From Streptococcus pseudopneumoniae (GTDB lineage Bacteria > Bacillota > Bacilli > Lactobacillales > Streptococcaceae): a stretch of DNA of 64,000 nucleotides. Below, piece after piece: positions 36,360 through 46,392 of the stretch. A program made the translations under genes and the position numbers. The notes below the pieces were generated by a model, which searched no databases, was not told the DNA's origin, and saw only the letters and a program-made list of their open reading frames with translations. The stretch is from contig NZ_JVKV01000109.1 of NCBI RefSeq assembly GCF_001072375.1, forward strand, positions 535 to 64,534, read 5' to 3'. Position 1 is the first letter of the stretch. Each line of letters opens with the position of its first letter.

Positions 36360-38318
36360 ATGAAACTTAAAAAACGTTTGATTGGAGCGGGGTTGACACT
36401 TGCTGCTGCGGTCTTGTTGACAGCGTGTGGAAAGTCAGCATCAGATGCTAAAACCTACTCGTCTACATTTGGTGCCGATCCAACAACCTTCAACTACCTT
36501 TTGGACTATTCAGGCGATAACACTGCTGTTGTAACCAACTTGGTAGATGGTTTGCTTGAAAATGACAATTATGGAAATCTCATTCCTGCTCTTGCAGAAG
36601 ATTGGAGTGTTTCAAAGGATGGCTTGACTTACACTTATAAACTTCGTCAAGATGCTAAATGGTTCACGGCTGATGGGGAAGAATACGCCTCCATTAAAGC
36701 ACAAGATTTCGTCACAGGTATCAAGTATGCAGCTGATAACAAGAGTCAAGCGCTTGATTTGATTCAAAACTCAATCAAGGGATTAGATGATTATGTGACA
36801 GGTGCAAATACTGACTTTTCAAATGTTGGAGTCAAAGCCTTGGATGACTATACTGTCCAATATACCTTGACACGACCAGAACCATTCTGGAACTCTAAGA
36901 CTACCAATAGTATCTTGTTCCCAGTGAATGAAGAATTCTTGACTTCTAAAGGTAAAGAATTTGGAGAGTTGAAAGCAGATAGTATTCTTTATAGCGGCCC
37001 TTATTTGTTAAAAGAATTTACATCAAAATCATCACTCGAGTACAAGAAGAATCCTCATTACTATGACCAAGAAAAAGTAACGATTGAAAGAGTTAAATTG
37101 GCCTATGTTGATGGTTCTGACCAAGATATGACGATTCGTAACTTTGAAAGTGGTGCTTACTCATCTGCTGGTGTCTACCCAAATAGTTCAAACTTTGCAA
37201 AGACTAAGGAAAAATATAAGGACAACATCGTCTATAGCTTGCAGGACGCAACTTCTTGGTACTATAATTTTAACGTTAACCGCCAAGCATACAATCATAC
37301 AGCTAAGACTAGCGATGAGCAAAAACAAGCGACCCAAGCTGCTATTTTAAATAAAAACTTCCGTCAAGCCATCAACTTTGCACTTGATCGTACAGCCTAC
37401 TCGGCTCAATCTAATGGAGAAGAAGCTGCTAAAAACACTCTTCGTAACACGCTTGTCCCACCAACTTTCGTACAAGTTGGAGATAAGACCTTTGGTGAGA
37501 CAGTTTCATCTAAGTTGGTAAACTACGGTACTCAGTGGTCAAATATGAATCTTGAAGATGCTCAAGATGGATACTTCAACAAAGAAAAAGCACAAGCTCA
37601 ATTTGCTGAGGCTAAGAAAGAGTTAGAAGCTCAAGGTGTGAGCTTCCCAATTCATTTGGACTTGCCTGTAGACCAAGTTAACAAAACCTTGCTTCCAAAG
37701 ATTAATTCGCTTAAACAATCTGTCGAATCAACTCTTGGGGCAGAAAATGTAGTGATTGATGTAGTTCAAATTTCAACAGAAGACTATGCCAATGCGACAT
37801 TCCAAGCACCAACTACAGCTGATCATGACTATGATTTGAACTTGGATGGTTGGTCTGCGGACTACCAAGATCCATCAACTTATCTCAATCCTTTCAACGC
37901 TGAGGATGGATTCTATCTCAAGATTTTAGGGCTTGATCCAAGCAAGGATGCTGATAAGATTACAAGTATTGGATTGGACCAATATACTAAAAAATTGAAA
38001 GCGGCTGATGCAGAAAATACAGATGTAGCTAAACGCTATGAAAACTATGCAGACGCACAAGCCTGGTTGATTGATAGTTCGCTATTGCTTCCTGTAAATT
38101 CAAACGGTGGTGGGGCTTCAGTGACACGTGTTACACCATTTACACGAGCTTACTCACTTGTCGGAATCAAAGGTACTGGAAGTAACTACAAGTACATGAG
38201 ACTGCAAACAGAGGTAGTAACAACTGCTCAATTTGACGAAGCGAAAGCTAAATGGGAACAAGAACGTAAAAATTCTGTCGAAAAGAGTCAAAAAGACTTT
38301 GAAAGTCACGTGAAATAA
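36360..38318 (+). CDS. Oligopeptide-binding lipoprotein, AliA/AliB family (second of a pair)
   Basis: A 652-residue paralogue of the preceding gene: lipobox VLLTACGK, PALAEDWSVSKDGLTYTYKL and LNKNFRQAINFALDRTAYSA. It binds peptides outside the cell for the Ami importer. The two proteins are clearly related but diverged along their length, so the pair is old and peptide specificity probably differs. Its own upstream region with TAACATA repeats suggests independent control. Confidence 0.93.
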   Translation: MKLKKRLIGAGLTLAAAVLLTACGKSASDAKTYSSTFGADPTTFNYLLDYSGDNTAVVTNLVDGLLENDNYGNLIPALAEDWSVSKDGLTYTYKLRQDAKWFTADGEEYASIKAQDFVTGIKYAADNKSQALDLIQNSIKGLDDYVTGANTDFSNVGVKALDDYTVQYTLTRPEPFWNSKTTNSILFPVNEEFLTSKGKEFGELKADSILYSGPYLLKEFTSKSSLEYKKNPHYYDQEKVTIERVKLAYVDGSDQDMTIRNFESGAYSSAGVYPNSSNFAKTKEKYKDNIVYSLQDATSWYYNFNVNRQAYNHTAKTSDEQKQATQAAILNKNFRQAINFALDRTAYSAQSNGEEAAKNTLRNTLVPPTFVQVGDKTFGETVSSKLVNYGTQWSNMNLEDAQDGYFNKEKAQAQFAEAKKELEAQGVSFPIHLDLPVDQVNKTLLPKINSLKQSVESTLGAENVVIDVVQISTEDYANATFQAPTTADHDYDLNLDGWSADYQDPSTYLNPFNAEDGFYLKILGLDPSKDADKITSIGLDQYTKKLKAADAENTDVAKRYENYADAQAWLIDSSLLLPVNSNGGGASVTRVTPFTRAYSLVGIKGTGSNYKYMRLQTEVVTTAQFDEAKAKWEQERKNSVEKSQKDFESHVK

Positions 38319-38584
38319 GTATAAAGAGTGGTAGTAGAACAGAAATCGGTAAACCCAAACTTCATCTCATAGTTTAAAAGATGAACAAAAAATCATCTGC
38401 TGTCGTGATAAAGTTTCATGATCAATAAACATAAAGGTCGGGATTTTTATCTCTGCCTTTTTAACTGAGAAATCTCTTTTAAGTAAAGTTTTAGCTGTTT
38501 TATCATTGAAATTTACTATTCATGTTTTTAAGGTGAATAAAAACGGTTACTTAATATGTCTTAATGGTATCCAGTACTACTTTA
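38319..38584 (+). other. Intergenic stretch before the capsule operon
   Basis: About 270 bases with no gene. AAAGGTCGGGA and TCTCTGCCTTTT (38435-38461) could form a weak terminator stem for the lipoprotein gene. No insertion sequence remnant was recognised, unlike many pneumococcal loci. Confidence 0.45.
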
Positions 38585-38593
38585 TGATATAAT
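38585..38593 (+). promoter_or_regulatory. Extended -10 promoter of the capsule operon
   Basis: TGATATAAT (TG-N-TATAAT) lies 32 bases before the wzg start. The -35 region is poor. Confidence 0.65.
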
Positions 38594-38624
38594 AAAAATA
38601 AAAAATACTTTGTAGAGGTGTAAG

Positions 38625-40070
38625 TTGAGTAGACATTCAAAAGAAAGAAAAACGAGCAAGATTCAACAAAGCATCAATATTATTTTGTTGTTTGTGTATA
38701 CCGTGCTTGCTTGTTTTTTGCTGTTTTTAATATTCAGATATCATATTTTAGCAATTAGTTATGCCAATATTCTTATAGCAATCGTGATGATCTTGCTTGC
38801 GCTAATAGCTTTATTTTTGATTCTAAAGAGAAAAGCTAAGATTTTCACCATGATTTTACTCTTGGTGTCGGTATTTGTCAGTTCCATTTCTTTGATTGGA
38901 GTTCATCAATTTATCAGCCTAGCAAATCAACTCAATGCGACATCTAACTATTCTAGTTACTCTATCAGTGTTGCAGTTTTGGCGGATAGTGAGATTGGAA
39001 ATGTTTCGGAATTATCCAGTGTGACGGCTCCAACCAAAACAGATGCCGAAAATATTAAAAAACTGCTCGATGATATTAAGACAAGTCAGAGTAAAGACTT
39101 AACGGTTGAAGAAAGTGCTTCCTATCTTGCGGCTTATAAGAGTTTGCTGGCTGGAGAGACCAAGGCAATCGTTTTGAACAGTGTCTTTGAAAATCTGATT
39201 GAGCAAGAGTACCCAGACCATGCCAAAAAGATCAAGAAGATTTATACCAAAGAACTAACCAAGACTGTTGAGGCACCTAAGGTTTCTCAAAACAAGGCAT
39301 TTAATATCTATATTAGTGGGATTGATACATACGGACCGATTAGCTCCGTTTCTCGTTCGGATGTCAATATCATCATGACGGTTAATCAAGAAACCAAGAA
39401 AATTCTCCTGACAACAACGCCTCGTGATGCCTATGTGCCTATAGCTGATGGCGGTAATAACCAAAATGATAAATTGACCCATGCAGGTATTTACGGCGTG
39501 GATGCTTCCATTCATACCCTAGAAAATCTCTATGGAATTGACCTGAATTATTATGCACGACTCAACTTCACCTCCTTTTTGAAATTGATTGATCTCTTAG
39601 GTGGTGTCGATGTTTATAATGATCAAGACTTCACATCACTTCATGGGAATTATCACTTCCCTGTTGGAAATGTGCACCTAAACTCTGAGCAGGCTCTAGG
39701 TTTTGTTCGTGAACGTTACTCCTTAACTAATGGTGATGGAGATCGTGGACGTAATCAACAAAAAGTCATTGCTGCCATTATTCAAAAACTAACTTCGGCA
39801 GAAGCCTTGAAGAATTTTGATGGTATTATGCAAGGGTTGCAAGATTCTGTACAAACCAATATGCCTCCTGAAACCATGGTTAGCCTAGCAAATGCTCAAC
39901 TAGCAAGTGGAGGAAAATATACTGTCATCACTCGAGATCTAAAGGGAACTGGTCGTATGGATCTTCCTTCCTATGCCATGCCTGACAGCAGCCTTTATAT
40001 GCTAGAGGTAGATCAAAATAGCTTAGAGACACTCAAAACAGAAATCAAAGATATCATGGAAGGAAAATAA
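38625..40070 (+). CDS. wzg: LCP-family capsule regulator/attachment protein Wzg (CpsA)
   Basis: 481 residues: three N-terminal membrane helices (about 14-100), an accessory domain and a LytR-CpsA-Psr domain (about 220-440, with [20 protein letters not shown]). LCP proteins transfer finished polysaccharide from the lipid carrier to peptidoglycan. The start is TTG, preceded by AGAGGTG; the pneumococcal gene, as I remember it, also uses TTG with MSR at the start. First gene of the operon. Confidence 0.94.
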   Translation: MSRHSKERKTSKIQQSINIILLFVYTVLACFLLFLIFRYHILAISYANILIAIVMILLALIALFLILKRKAKIFTMILLLVSVFVSSISLIGVHQFISLANQLNATSNYSSYSISVAVLADSEIGNVSELSSVTAPTKTDAENIKKLLDDIKTSQSKDLTVEESASYLAAYKSLLAGETKAIVLNSVFENLIEQEYPDHAKKIKKIYTKELTKTVEAPKVSQNKAFNIYISGIDTYGPISSVSRSDVNIIMTVNQETKKILLTTTPRDAYVPIADGGNNQNDKLTHAGIYGVDASIHTLENLYGIDLNYYARLNFTSFLKLIDLLGGVDVYNDQDFTSLHGNYHFPVGNVHLNSEQALGFVRERYSLTNGDGDRGRNQQKVIAAIIQKLTSAEALKNFDGIMQGLQDSVQTNMPPETMVSLANAQLASGGKYTVITRDLKGTGRMDLPSYAMPDSSLYMLEVDQNSLETLKTEIKDIMEGK

Positions 40071-40071
40071 G

Positions 40072-40803
40072 ATGATTGACATCCATTCACACATAGTTTT
40101 TGATGTAGATGATGGTCCGAAGAATAAGGCAGAGAGTATAGCGCTTCTGAGAGAAGCTTATGCTCAGGGAGTTCGTACCATCGTTTCGACTTCTCATCGT
40201 CGGAAGGGGATGTTTGAAACACCAGAAGAGGACATTGCAAGAAATTTTAAAGTTGTCAAGGAATTGGCTAAAGAAATTGCTCCCGACTTAACCATCTTGT
40301 ATGGAGCAGAAATCTATTACAGCAGTGATGCTTTAAACAAATTAGAGAATCAACAGATTCCTCAATTAAATGGCACTCGCTATGCCTTGATAGAATTTAG
40401 TATGAATACCCCTTATCGTGAAATCCATAGCGCATTGACCAATATTTTGATGTTGGGAATAACCCCTGTTATTGCCCATATAGAACGTTATGATGCTTTG
40501 GAAAATAATGAAAAAAGGGTGCACGACCTCATCAACATGGGATGTTATACCCAGGTCAATAGTTCAAGTGTCCTCAAACCAAAACTGTTTGGCGACACCT
40601 ATAAATTCATGAAAAAGCGTGCTCGCTATTTTTTGGAGAGGGACTTGGTTCATATAGTTGCTAGTGATATGCATAATCTAGAGAGTCGTCCACCTTATAT
40701 GCGAGAGGCTTATGAGATAGTGAGTAAAAGGTATGGCCAAGATAAGGCTCGGGAACTATTCGTGAAAAATCCCGAAAAAGTCATTAAAGATCAAATAATA
40801 TAG
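40072..40803 (+). CDS. wzh: Capsule tyrosine-protein phosphatase Wzh (CpsB)
   Basis: A 243-residue PHP-family phosphatase, manganese-dependent, that dephosphorylates Wze. The N-terminal metal motif [16 protein letters not shown] and the histidine-bearing stretches TSHRRKGMF and AHIERYDAL are present. It starts one base after wzg and precedes wzd by 8 bases, the usual streptococcal order. Confidence 0.95.
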   Translation: MIDIHSHIVFDVDDGPKNKAESIALLREAYAQGVRTIVSTSHRRKGMFETPEEDIARNFKVVKELAKEIAPDLTILYGAEIYYSSDALNKLENQQIPQLNGTRYALIEFSMNTPYREIHSALTNILMLGITPVIAHIERYDALENNEKRVHDLINMGCYTQVNSSSVLKPKLFGDTYKFMKKRARYFLERDLVHIVASDMHNLESRPPYMREAYEIVSKRYGQDKARELFVKNPEKVIKDQII

Positions 40804-40811
40804 GAGTTAAA

Positions 40812-41504
40812 ATGAAAGAACAAGATACTATTGAAATCAACGTTATTCAGTTATTAAAGGCGCTATGGAAAAAGAAACTGCTAATCCTTCTTGTAGCCAT
40901 CGTAGCAGGAGCTGCTTCCTTTGCGTATAGTAGTTTTGTGGTCAAACCTGAGTATAGAAGTACAACGCGAATCTATGTGGTTAATCGAAATCAAAACGAT
41001 AAAGCAGGACTAACAAATCAGGACTTACAAGCAGGGGCCTACTTGGTCAAGGACTATCGTGAAATCATTCTATCCCAAGATGTCCTAGAGAAAGTAGTTG
41101 CTGATCTTGGCTTGAACGTTAATGCAAAAGCATTGGCTAAAAAGGTTCAAGTAACGGTCCCTGCAGATACACGTATCGTATCTATTTCAGTTAGTGATCA
41201 TAAACCTGACGAAGCTAGTCGTATTGCAAATGCACTGCGAGACGTTGCAGCACAAAAAATTATCGCAGTTACTCGAGTTTCGGACGTAACGACTCTGGAG
41301 GAGGCCCGTCCAGCTACTGGTCCTTCATCACCAAATATCCGTCGCAATACCTTAATGGGAATCGGTGCTGGTGCAGGCTTGGTGATTGTCGTGGTTCTAT
41401 TGGTTGAACTTCTAGACGACCGTGTTAAACGTCCAGAAGATATCGAAGACGTTATGAAAATCTCACTCCTTGGAGTCATTCCAGATATGGATAAATTAAA
41501 GTAA
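40812..41504 (+). CDS. wzd: Capsule polysaccharide co-polymerase Wzd (CpsC)
   Basis: A 230-residue membrane protein with two transmembrane helices (about 24-42 and 178-198) flanking an extracellular Wzz-like domain. It activates the Wze tyrosine autokinase and influences chain length and attachment. It has the family's short cytoplasmic C-terminus, which contacts Wze. Confidence 0.94.
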   Translation: MKEQDTIEINVIQLLKALWKKKLLILLVAIVAGAASFAYSSFVVKPEYRSTTRIYVVNRNQNDKAGLTNQDLQAGAYLVKDYREIILSQDVLEKVVADLGLNVNAKALAKKVQVTVPADTRIVSISVSDHKPDEASRIANALRDVAAQKIIAVTRVSDVTTLEEARPATGPSSPNIRRNTLMGIGAGAGLVIVVVLLVELLDDRVKRPEDIEDVMKISLLGVIPDMDKLK

Positions 41505-41514
41505 GGGAGAACTT

Positions 41515-42198
41515 ATGGCAAAGTTAGAATTATCACAACAAAAACTGAACTCTTTAAAAAAGGCGGAAGAGTATTACAATGCTTTACGTACAAATATACA
41601 ACTGAGTGGCAATAACTTAAAGGTTATTGCAGTTACATCGGTCGATCCGAGTGAAGGAAAATCTACAACTTCTACAAATATCGCTTGGGCTTTTGCGCGT
41701 GCAGGCTACAAAACGCTATTGATTGATGCCGACATCCGAAATTCAGTCATGTCTGGAGTATTCAAGTCAAGAGAAAAAATCACTGGTTTGACAGATTATC
41801 TAGCTGGGACTCAGGATTTGTCACATGGTCTCTGTGAAACAGACGTTGAAAATTTATTTGTAGTTCAATCAGGAGCAGTTTCACCGAATCCAACAGCTCT
41901 CTTACAAAGCGCCAACTTTGAAAAAATGATTGAGACTTTACGCAAATATTTTGATTATATCATCGTTGATACTGCCCCTATAGGGGTTGTAATTGATGCA
42001 GCCATTATTGTCCAAAAATGTGATGCATCCGTTTTAGTAGCAGAAGCTGGTGTAGCAAAACGAAGAGAAGTGCAAAAAGCTAAAAGTCAGTTAGAACACA
42101 CTGGAAAACCATTTCTAGGTGTAGTTTTGAATAAATTTGATGTTCAACGTGAAAAATATGGTTCTTATGGTGGCTATGGCAATTATGAAAAAAGATAA
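41515..42198 (+). CDS. wze: Capsule tyrosine autokinase Wze (CpsD)
   Basis: A 227-residue BY-kinase. Walker A is SVDPSEGKSTTSTN, Walker A' LLIDADIRNS and Walker B IIVDTAP. The C-terminus is a tyrosine cluster (YGSYGGYGNYEKR), the autophosphorylation site removed by Wzh. It works on the cytoplasmic face with Wzd. Confidence 0.95.
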   Translation: MAKLELSQQKLNSLKKAEEYYNALRTNIQLSGNNLKVIAVTSVDPSEGKSTTSTNIAWAFARAGYKTLLIDADIRNSVMSGVFKSREKITGLTDYLAGTQDLSHGLCETDVENLFVVQSGAVSPNPTALLQSANFEKMIETLRKYFDYIIVDTAPIGVVIDAAIIVQKCDASVLVAEAGVAKRREVQKAKSQLEHTGKPFLGVVLNKFDVQREKYGSYGGYGNYEKR

Positions 42199-42219
42199 AA
42201 TGAAGTTAGGGAGTCCAGT

Positions 42220-43590
42220 ATGGAAGGAAGGGGTTTCTACAATGTAACTCTGGCATTCTTACAGAGTATACTTGTTAGTGTATTAGCTTATATACTGATT
42301 GCAATTTCAGAAACTGATATTGTTCCAAATACAGTATTCGTCTTATTTTTTCTTCACTTTGCAGCCTTCTACATTAGTGATTATGGTAAAGATTTTTTCA
42401 AACGAGGCCAGTATGTTGAGTTAGTAGAAACGATTAAATACATCCTCTTTTATGCCTTGTTGATTAGTTTTTCAAGTTTCTTCTTAAAAGAAAAATTTGT
42501 GATTTCTAGACGAGGGATGCTCTATTTACTTTCTTTGTATGGTGTTTTGAATTATCTCCTCTGTTTCTTTTTGAAGCGTTATTGGAAAACCTTTAACCAT
42601 AATTTGAAGAGCAGTCGTAATATTTTGTTGATCACAGCGACATCACGTACTGAAAAAGTGTTGGACCGTTTGTTAACCGCTAACGATGTTCAAGGGAAAC
42701 TGGTTGCAGTCAGTGTTTTAGACATGCCAGACTTTACTCATGAAAAGGTGACGGTTGTTCCGAGGGAACAGTTGATCTCTTATGCAACGCACGAGGTAGT
42801 GGATGAAGTCTTTGTCAATCTTCCAAGTGAAGACTACGACATTGGAGCCATTATTTCTCAGTTTGAAACCATGGGAATCGCTGTCACAGTCAATCTCAAT
42901 GCTTTCGACAAAAACTTAGGTCGTGATAAACAAATCCATGAGATGGCGGGCTTGAACGTAGTGACATTTTCTACAAATTTTTACAAGTCGAGCCATGTGA
43001 TTGCCAAACGCATCCTCGACATTTGTGGGGCCATTGTTGGATTGATCCTATGTGGGATTGCTAGCCTATTTTTAGTTCCTATGATTCGAAAAGATGGTGG
43101 GCCTGCAATTTTTTCACAAACTCGTGTCGGAAAAAATGGTCGTCACTTTACCTTTTATAAATTCCGCTCGATGCGAGTCGATGCAGAAGCGATCAAGGAA
43201 CAGTTGATGGATCAAAATACCATGCAAGGTGGGATGTTTAAGATCGATAACGATCCTCGAGTGACAAAGATTGGACAATTTATCCGAAAAACTAGCTTGG
43301 ATGAATTGCCACAATTTTGGAATGTTTTGATTGGCGACATGAGTCTAGTCGGTACGCGCCCACCAACTCTAGATGAGTACGAAAAATACACACCTGAACA
43401 AAAACGTCGTCTAAGCTTCAAACCTGGTATTACAGGTTTGTGGCAAATTAGTGGTCGAAGTGAAATTACAAACTTCGATGAAGTCGTTAAATTGGATGTG
43501 GCTTATATCGACGATTGGACCATTTGGAAAGATTTTGAAATATTGTTAAAAACTGTAAAAGTTGTGTTGATGAGAGATGGAGCGAAGTAA
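42220..43590 (+). CDS. wchA: Undecaprenyl-phosphate glucose phosphotransferase WchA (CpsE)
   Basis: A 456-residue initiating enzyme that transfers Glc-1-P from UDP-Glc to undecaprenyl phosphate. About four N-terminal helices, a middle CoA-binding-like domain, another helix (about 265-290) and the catalytic bac_transf domain (KFRSMRVDAEA, TSLDELPQFWNVLIGDMSLVG). The following genes become abruptly AT-rich, so this is the last conserved gene of the operon head. Confidence 0.93.
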   Translation: MEGRGFYNVTLAFLQSILVSVLAYILIAISETDIVPNTVFVLFFLHFAAFYISDYGKDFFKRGQYVELVETIKYILFYALLISFSSFFLKEKFVISRRGMLYLLSLYGVLNYLLCFFLKRYWKTFNHNLKSSRNILLITATSRTEKVLDRLLTANDVQGKLVAVSVLDMPDFTHEKVTVVPREQLISYATHEVVDEVFVNLPSEDYDIGAIISQFETMGIAVTVNLNAFDKNLGRDKQIHEMAGLNVVTFSTNFYKSSHVIAKRILDICGAIVGLILCGIASLFLVPMIRKDGGPAIFSQTRVGKNGRHFTFYKFRSMRVDAEAIKEQLMDQNTMQGGMFKIDNDPRVTKIGQFIRKTSLDELPQFWNVLIGDMSLVGTRPPTLDEYEKYTPEQKRRLSFKPGITGLWQISGRSEITNFDEVVKLDVAYIDDWTIWKDFEILLKTVKVVLMRDGAK

Positions 43591-43593
43591 GGG

Positions 43594-44043
43594 ATGAAAG
43601 TATGTCTAGTTGGATCTAGTGGAGGTCATTTAGCTCATTTGTATTTGTTAAAACCTTTTTGGAAAGATAAAGAAAGATTTTGGGTTACTTTTGATAAGGA
43701 GGATGCTAGGAGTGTGCTCTCTGAGGAAGTTTTATATCCCTGTTATTATCCAACCAACCGTAATATCAAAAATTTAATAAAAAATACTTTTCTTGCTTTT
43801 AAAATATTAAAAAAAGAGCGACCAGATGTAATTATTTCATCTGGTGCTGCTGTCGCTGTTCCTTTCTTTTATATTGGAAAGTTGTTTGGTTCAAAGACAG
43901 TCTATATAGAAGTGTTTGATAGAATTGATGCTCCGACAATGACAGGGAAACTCGTTTATCCAGTAACTGACAGGTTCATTGTCCAATGGGAAGAAATGAA
44001 AAAAGTATACCCAAAAGCAATTAATCTAGGAGGAATATTCTAA
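43594..44043 (+). CDS. Alg14-like glycosyltransferase subunit (WchJ/Cps14F type)
   Basis: A 149-residue membrane-associated protein with the LVGSSGGHLAHL start and IISSGAAVAVPFFY of the Alg14 family. It acts with the Alg13-like partner encoded next (stop and start adjacent). In pneumococcal type 14 and relatives this pair adds beta-1,4-galactose to lipid-linked glucose; the same is likely here. Only four bases separate it from wchA. Confidence 0.85.
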   Translation: MKVCLVGSSGGHLAHLYLLKPFWKDKERFWVTFDKEDARSVLSEEVLYPCYYPTNRNIKNLIKNTFLAFKILKKERPDVIISSGAAVAVPFFYIGKLFGSKTVYIEVFDRIDAPTMTGKLVYPVTDRFIVQWEEMKKVYPKAINLGGIF

Positions 44044-44516
44044 TGATTTTTGTGACTGTAGGTACACATGAACAACAATTTGATCGCTTGATTAAAGAAG
44101 TTGATCGTTTAAAAAAAGAAAATCTTATACAAGATGAGGTATTTATTCAAACAGGATATTCCAATTATATTCCGAAATATTGTGAATGGGAAAAGATAAT
44201 TTCTTATGAAAAAATGAATCAATTAATTGATGAATCAAATATTATCATTACTCATGGTGGACCAGCGACTTTTATGGGGGTTATTGCTAAAGGTAAAATT
44301 CCGATAGTTGTTCCAAGACAAAAAAAATTTGGAGAGCATGTGAATGACCATCAGTTAGAATTCTGTAATAAAGTAAAGCAGTATTATCCAATTATTGTAA
44401 TTAATGATATAAAAAAACTACTTACAAATTTAAGAAACGATAAATCAGAAGTAACAATAAATAGTAATAATAAGGAGTTTTGTAGGAAATTGGAAGAAAG
44501 AATAGGTAGCTTGTGA
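44043..44516 (+). CDS. Alg13-like glycosyltransferase catalytic subunit (WchK/Cps14G type)
   Basis: A 157-residue protein with the UDP-sugar binding C-terminal GT28-like fold: MIFVTVGTHEQQFDRLIKEV, IITHGGPATFMGVIAKGKIP and PRQKKFGEHVNDHQ. It pairs with the preceding Alg14-like subunit, with which it overlaps by one base. Probably a galactosyltransferase, by analogy. Confidence 0.86.
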   Translation: MIFVTVGTHEQQFDRLIKEVDRLKKENLIQDEVFIQTGYSNYIPKYCEWEKIISYEKMNQLIDESNIIITHGGPATFMGVIAKGKIPIVVPRQKKFGEHVNDHQLEFCNKVKQYYPIIVINDIKKLLTNLRNDKSEVTINSNNKEFCRKLEERIGSL

Positions 44517-45655
44517 TGAATTTAAAGAAATCATTCCGTTTATTTGCTCAAAAAACAATATTTAAAGTATTTTCTGTTATTAATAAATATATAAAAAAAG
44601 AAAAACAAATACTTATATATTCCCCCAAAGAACTCTCTGATAATTCATTATCTCTATTTGAACATTTGATAGACAATGAATATTATACAAAGTATAAGAT
44701 ATACTGTTCTTGTACAGACTATCATAATTTAAATTTGAAATATAAGAATCTAAAAAATGTATATTTTATAAATGGAATTAATGGGATATTAAAATACTTT
44801 ACAAGTAGCTTCGTATTTTACTCTTTTGGGAAAATTCCTATTATTCCTTTTAATCAACGTGTAGTCCAGATGTGGCATGGTATGTTTTTTAAAGATATTG
44901 ATAAATACCAGAGAAAAATTGTAAAAAAAGAAAAATACTACACAGACGTAATTGTTACAAGCGAGATGTTTAAAGAACTAGCTACAAAAGTTCATTCTTG
45001 TGATATCGAAGTTGTTAAAATTTGTGGTCAAAGTAGAACAGATATTTTTTTTAATGAAGAAAAAAAAGTTACTTCTAATTACATTGTCTGGTTGCCAACA
45101 TTTAGGCAATCTGAGAAATTAGGATATAGTGATACAAATTCGGAAGAAATTTTGATAGGAGATTATTCGTTCGAAGAATTAAAAAAAGTGAATAATCTCC
45201 TAAAAGAAGACAATCTAAATATGATAGTGAAGCTTCACCCGCTTCAAACCCTTCCTGCTAAAATGCCTAGCTATAGTAATATTCAGATACTATCAGAAGA
45301 AAATAGTAGGAAAAAGAACATAAAATTATATGAATTATTAAGAGACAGTAAAGCATTAATAACAGATTATTCTTCAGTTTTTTACGATTATTATTTGTTA
45401 GATAAACCAATAGCTTTTTGTATAAGAGACTTTGATGATTACAATAAAAATAGAGGATTTATAGTAGAGAAACCTATGGACTACCTAAAGGGAAATAAAA
45501 TAAAATCCTTAGATGATATGTGTAATTTCATAAATGAAATTACACATAATGTGGATAAATTTAAAGAAGAACGAAGGGAATTTAATGAAAAAGTAAATAA
45601 ATATAGAGATGGAAATAATAGTAAAAGATTGTTAGAAAAAATTGGAATTAACTAA
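44516..45655 (+). CDS. TagB/TagF-like polyol-phosphate transferase
   Basis: A 379-residue CDP-glycerol glycerophosphotransferase family protein (VVQMWHGMFFKDI, IVKLHPLQ and ALITDYSSVFYDYYL are family signatures). These enzymes transfer glycerol-, ribitol- or other polyol-phosphates from CDP donors to a sugar chain. A CDP-polyol synthesis pair follows directly. I use ATG 44516, which overlaps the previous stop (TGATG); a GTG lies three bases earlier. Very AT-rich, unlike the genes before it. Confidence 0.85.
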   Translation: MNLKKSFRLFAQKTIFKVFSVINKYIKKEKQILIYSPKELSDNSLSLFEHLIDNEYYTKYKIYCSCTDYHNLNLKYKNLKNVYFINGINGILKYFTSSFVFYSFGKIPIIPFNQRVVQMWHGMFFKDIDKYQRKIVKKEKYYTDVIVTSEMFKELATKVHSCDIEVVKICGQSRTDIFFNEEKKVTSNYIVWLPTFRQSEKLGYSDTNSEEILIGDYSFEELKKVNNLLKEDNLNMIVKLHPLQTLPAKMPSYSNIQILSEENSRKKNIKLYELLRDSKALITDYSSVFYDYYLLDKPIAFCIRDFDDYNKNRGFIVEKPMDYLKGNKIKSLDDMCNFINEITHNVDKFKEERREFNEKVNKYRDGNNSKRLLEKIGIN

Positions 45656-45666
45656 GGAGGGCTGTT

Positions 45667-46389
45667 ATGAAAATCGCACTATTGACAGCGTCAGGAATAG
45701 GAAGCCGAATAAAACAAGATATACCGAAACAATTTATACATGTTGACAATAGGCCTCTCATTATTCATACGCTAGAAAAATTTCAAAATCATCCAAACAT
45801 TGATGAAATATGTGTAGTAGTATTAAAAGGCTGGGAAGAAATGTTGAAAACATATGCTAGACAGTTTAATATTACGAAATTAAAGTATATAGTAAATGGT
45901 GGAGAAACCGGTCAGTTATCTATCTATAATGGTCTTAATGAAATAAAGAAAAATAATATAGATAGGCAAGTGACTGTTTTAATTCATGATGGTAATCGAC
46001 CGATGGTAAGCAACGAAATTATTGATGATGCATTTTCAACTTATAGTAGGTATGGAAATGCAGTGGCTGCAATTCCTTGTGTTGAGGTTACTTTTGTATT
46101 AGACAACGAGACTGAAAATCATTCTATTAGCTCTTTAAAAAGAGAGTTATTGAGGAGAACGCAGACACCACATATTTATAATTTAGATGATATACTGGAA
46201 CTTCATAACAGAGCTATAGAAAAAGGAATAACTGAGGTTGCAGCTTCCTGTGAATTAATGAAGATGTTCGGAAAAGAGACGTATTTTTCTATGGGGTCTG
46301 AAAAAAATTTAAAAATAACCACGTTAGATGATCTCGAAATTTTTAAAGCCCTTCTCAAATCTAAAAAAGAAAATTGGATTAAGGATTAA
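45667..46389 (+). CDS. IspD/TarI-like CTP:polyol-phosphate cytidylyltransferase
   Basis: A 240-residue nucleotidyltransferase: LLTASGIGSRIKQDIPKQFI binds CTP, and VLIHDGNRPMVS corresponds to HDAARP of IspD. Housekeeping IspD is unlikely here because mitis streptococci use the mevalonate route and the gene sits in a capsule locus. It probably makes a CDP-polyol (ribitol, arabinitol or mannitol). The SDR gene directly after it recalls the abp and mnp pairs of pneumococcal capsule loci. Confidence 0.82.
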   Translation: MKIALLTASGIGSRIKQDIPKQFIHVDNRPLIIHTLEKFQNHPNIDEICVVVLKGWEEMLKTYARQFNITKLKYIVNGGETGQLSIYNGLNEIKKNNIDRQVTVLIHDGNRPMVSNEIIDDAFSTYSRYGNAVAAIPCVEVTFVLDNETENHSISSLKRELLRRTQTPHIYNLDDILELHNRAIEKGITEVAASCELMKMFGKETYFSMGSEKNLKITTLDDLEIFKALLKSKKENWIKD

Positions 46390-46392
46390 ACT

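Noticed and set aside
45667-46389. Housekeeping IspD of the non-mevalonate isoprenoid pathway
   Set aside because: Located among capsule genes and has HDGNRP for HDAARP; streptococci of this group use the mevalonate pathway.
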